Both the position numbers and the translations under genes were made by a program. Below, piece by piece: positions 11,959-12,010 of a stretch of 12,010 bases of DNA (position 1 is its first letter; each line of letters starts with the position of its first letter). Origin of the DNA: Susulua sp964590995 (GTDB lineage Bacteria > Omnitrophota > Gorgyraeia > Duberdicusellales > 4484-171); NCBI GenBank assembly GCA_964590995.1, contig CAZPYY010000031.1:1-12010 (forward strand). The letters are read 5' to 3'. The notes below the pieces were generated by a model. It worked only from the letters and a program-made list of their open reading frames with translations, was not told the origin of the DNA and ran no database searches.

Positions 11959-12010
11959 TGTGAGGGGCGTTAAATAACCGAAGGAGGTTACAAAAGATGT
12001 CTACTCGACA

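Larger units (their letters stand above)
10073..12009 (+). mobile_element. Group II intron with maturase gene
   Basis: The 5' end GTGCG (10073-10077) matches the group II consensus, and the 3' end CTACTCGAC (12001-12009) has the usual bulged branch-point A at 12003 and a terminal AY. Positions 10073-10598 are the domain I-IV RNA scaffold, with many stems (for example TCTGGCAACC at 10321-10330 with GGTTGTCAGA). The maturase gene sits in domain IV and domain V follows. A candidate EBS1, TCATTT (10300-10305), can pair with the six exon bases before the splice site (GAATGA, one wobble). The element is in the same orientation as the operon, so it can splice from the mRNA and looks complete. Confidence 0.88.

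Overview
The window looks like a scaffold from an uncultivated, Gram-negative-type bacterium. It carries a Wzc-like tyrosine kinase, prepilin-type pseudopilins, a LysM/L,D-transpeptidase and AccA, on a fairly A+T-rich background, with one run of exactly 100 Ns of the kind used as a scaffolding placeholder. An Omnitrophota-like candidate phylum would fit the gene mix. That is an impression, not a demonstrated assignment.

Layout. Positions 1-1028 hold a BY-kinase (CpsD/Wzc C-terminal type) that appears to have lost the periplasmic Wzz domain between its two membrane helices. At 1117-1190 is an intact elongator-type tRNA-Met (CAT). From its 3' end to about 4683 lies a serial array of modules, each ending in a copy of the last 18 nt of that tRNA or a longer part of it. 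Three short structured units of 139, 139 and 138 nt come first (the first is interrupted by the N run). A 1.3-kb module with an MNT/HEPN toxin-antitoxin pair follows, then a 1.75-kb module with a DUF6036-type nucleotidyltransferase and an unfamiliar 224-aa partner. The two large modules end in 94-nt repeats that are about 95% identical, hold the 3' half of the tRNA and can fold as imperfect palindromes. Each large module has its own consensus promoter followed by a row of palindromic operators. No integrase is visible. The array is the most interesting part of the window: it looks like gene cassettes or serial satellite islands in a tRNA attachment site.

Downstream of the array is ordinary chromosome. 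A GGDEF protein with a C-terminal membrane segment and small SH3-like tail is followed by a cupin and a 55-aa very basic protein on the minus strand. Next, on the plus strand, comes a compact cluster: DUF212 (PAP2-related) membrane protein, LysM-L,D-transpeptidase, accA and a PadR regulator. The gene set suggests envelope and lipid functions.

A pseudopilin operon starts at 9089 with two minor-pseudopilin genes. The start of a third gene (good ribosome binding site plus ATGA) is interrupted by a group II intron. The intron carries an LtrA-type reverse transcriptase/maturase and fills the rest of the window; its 3' splice site is predicted one base before the window ends.
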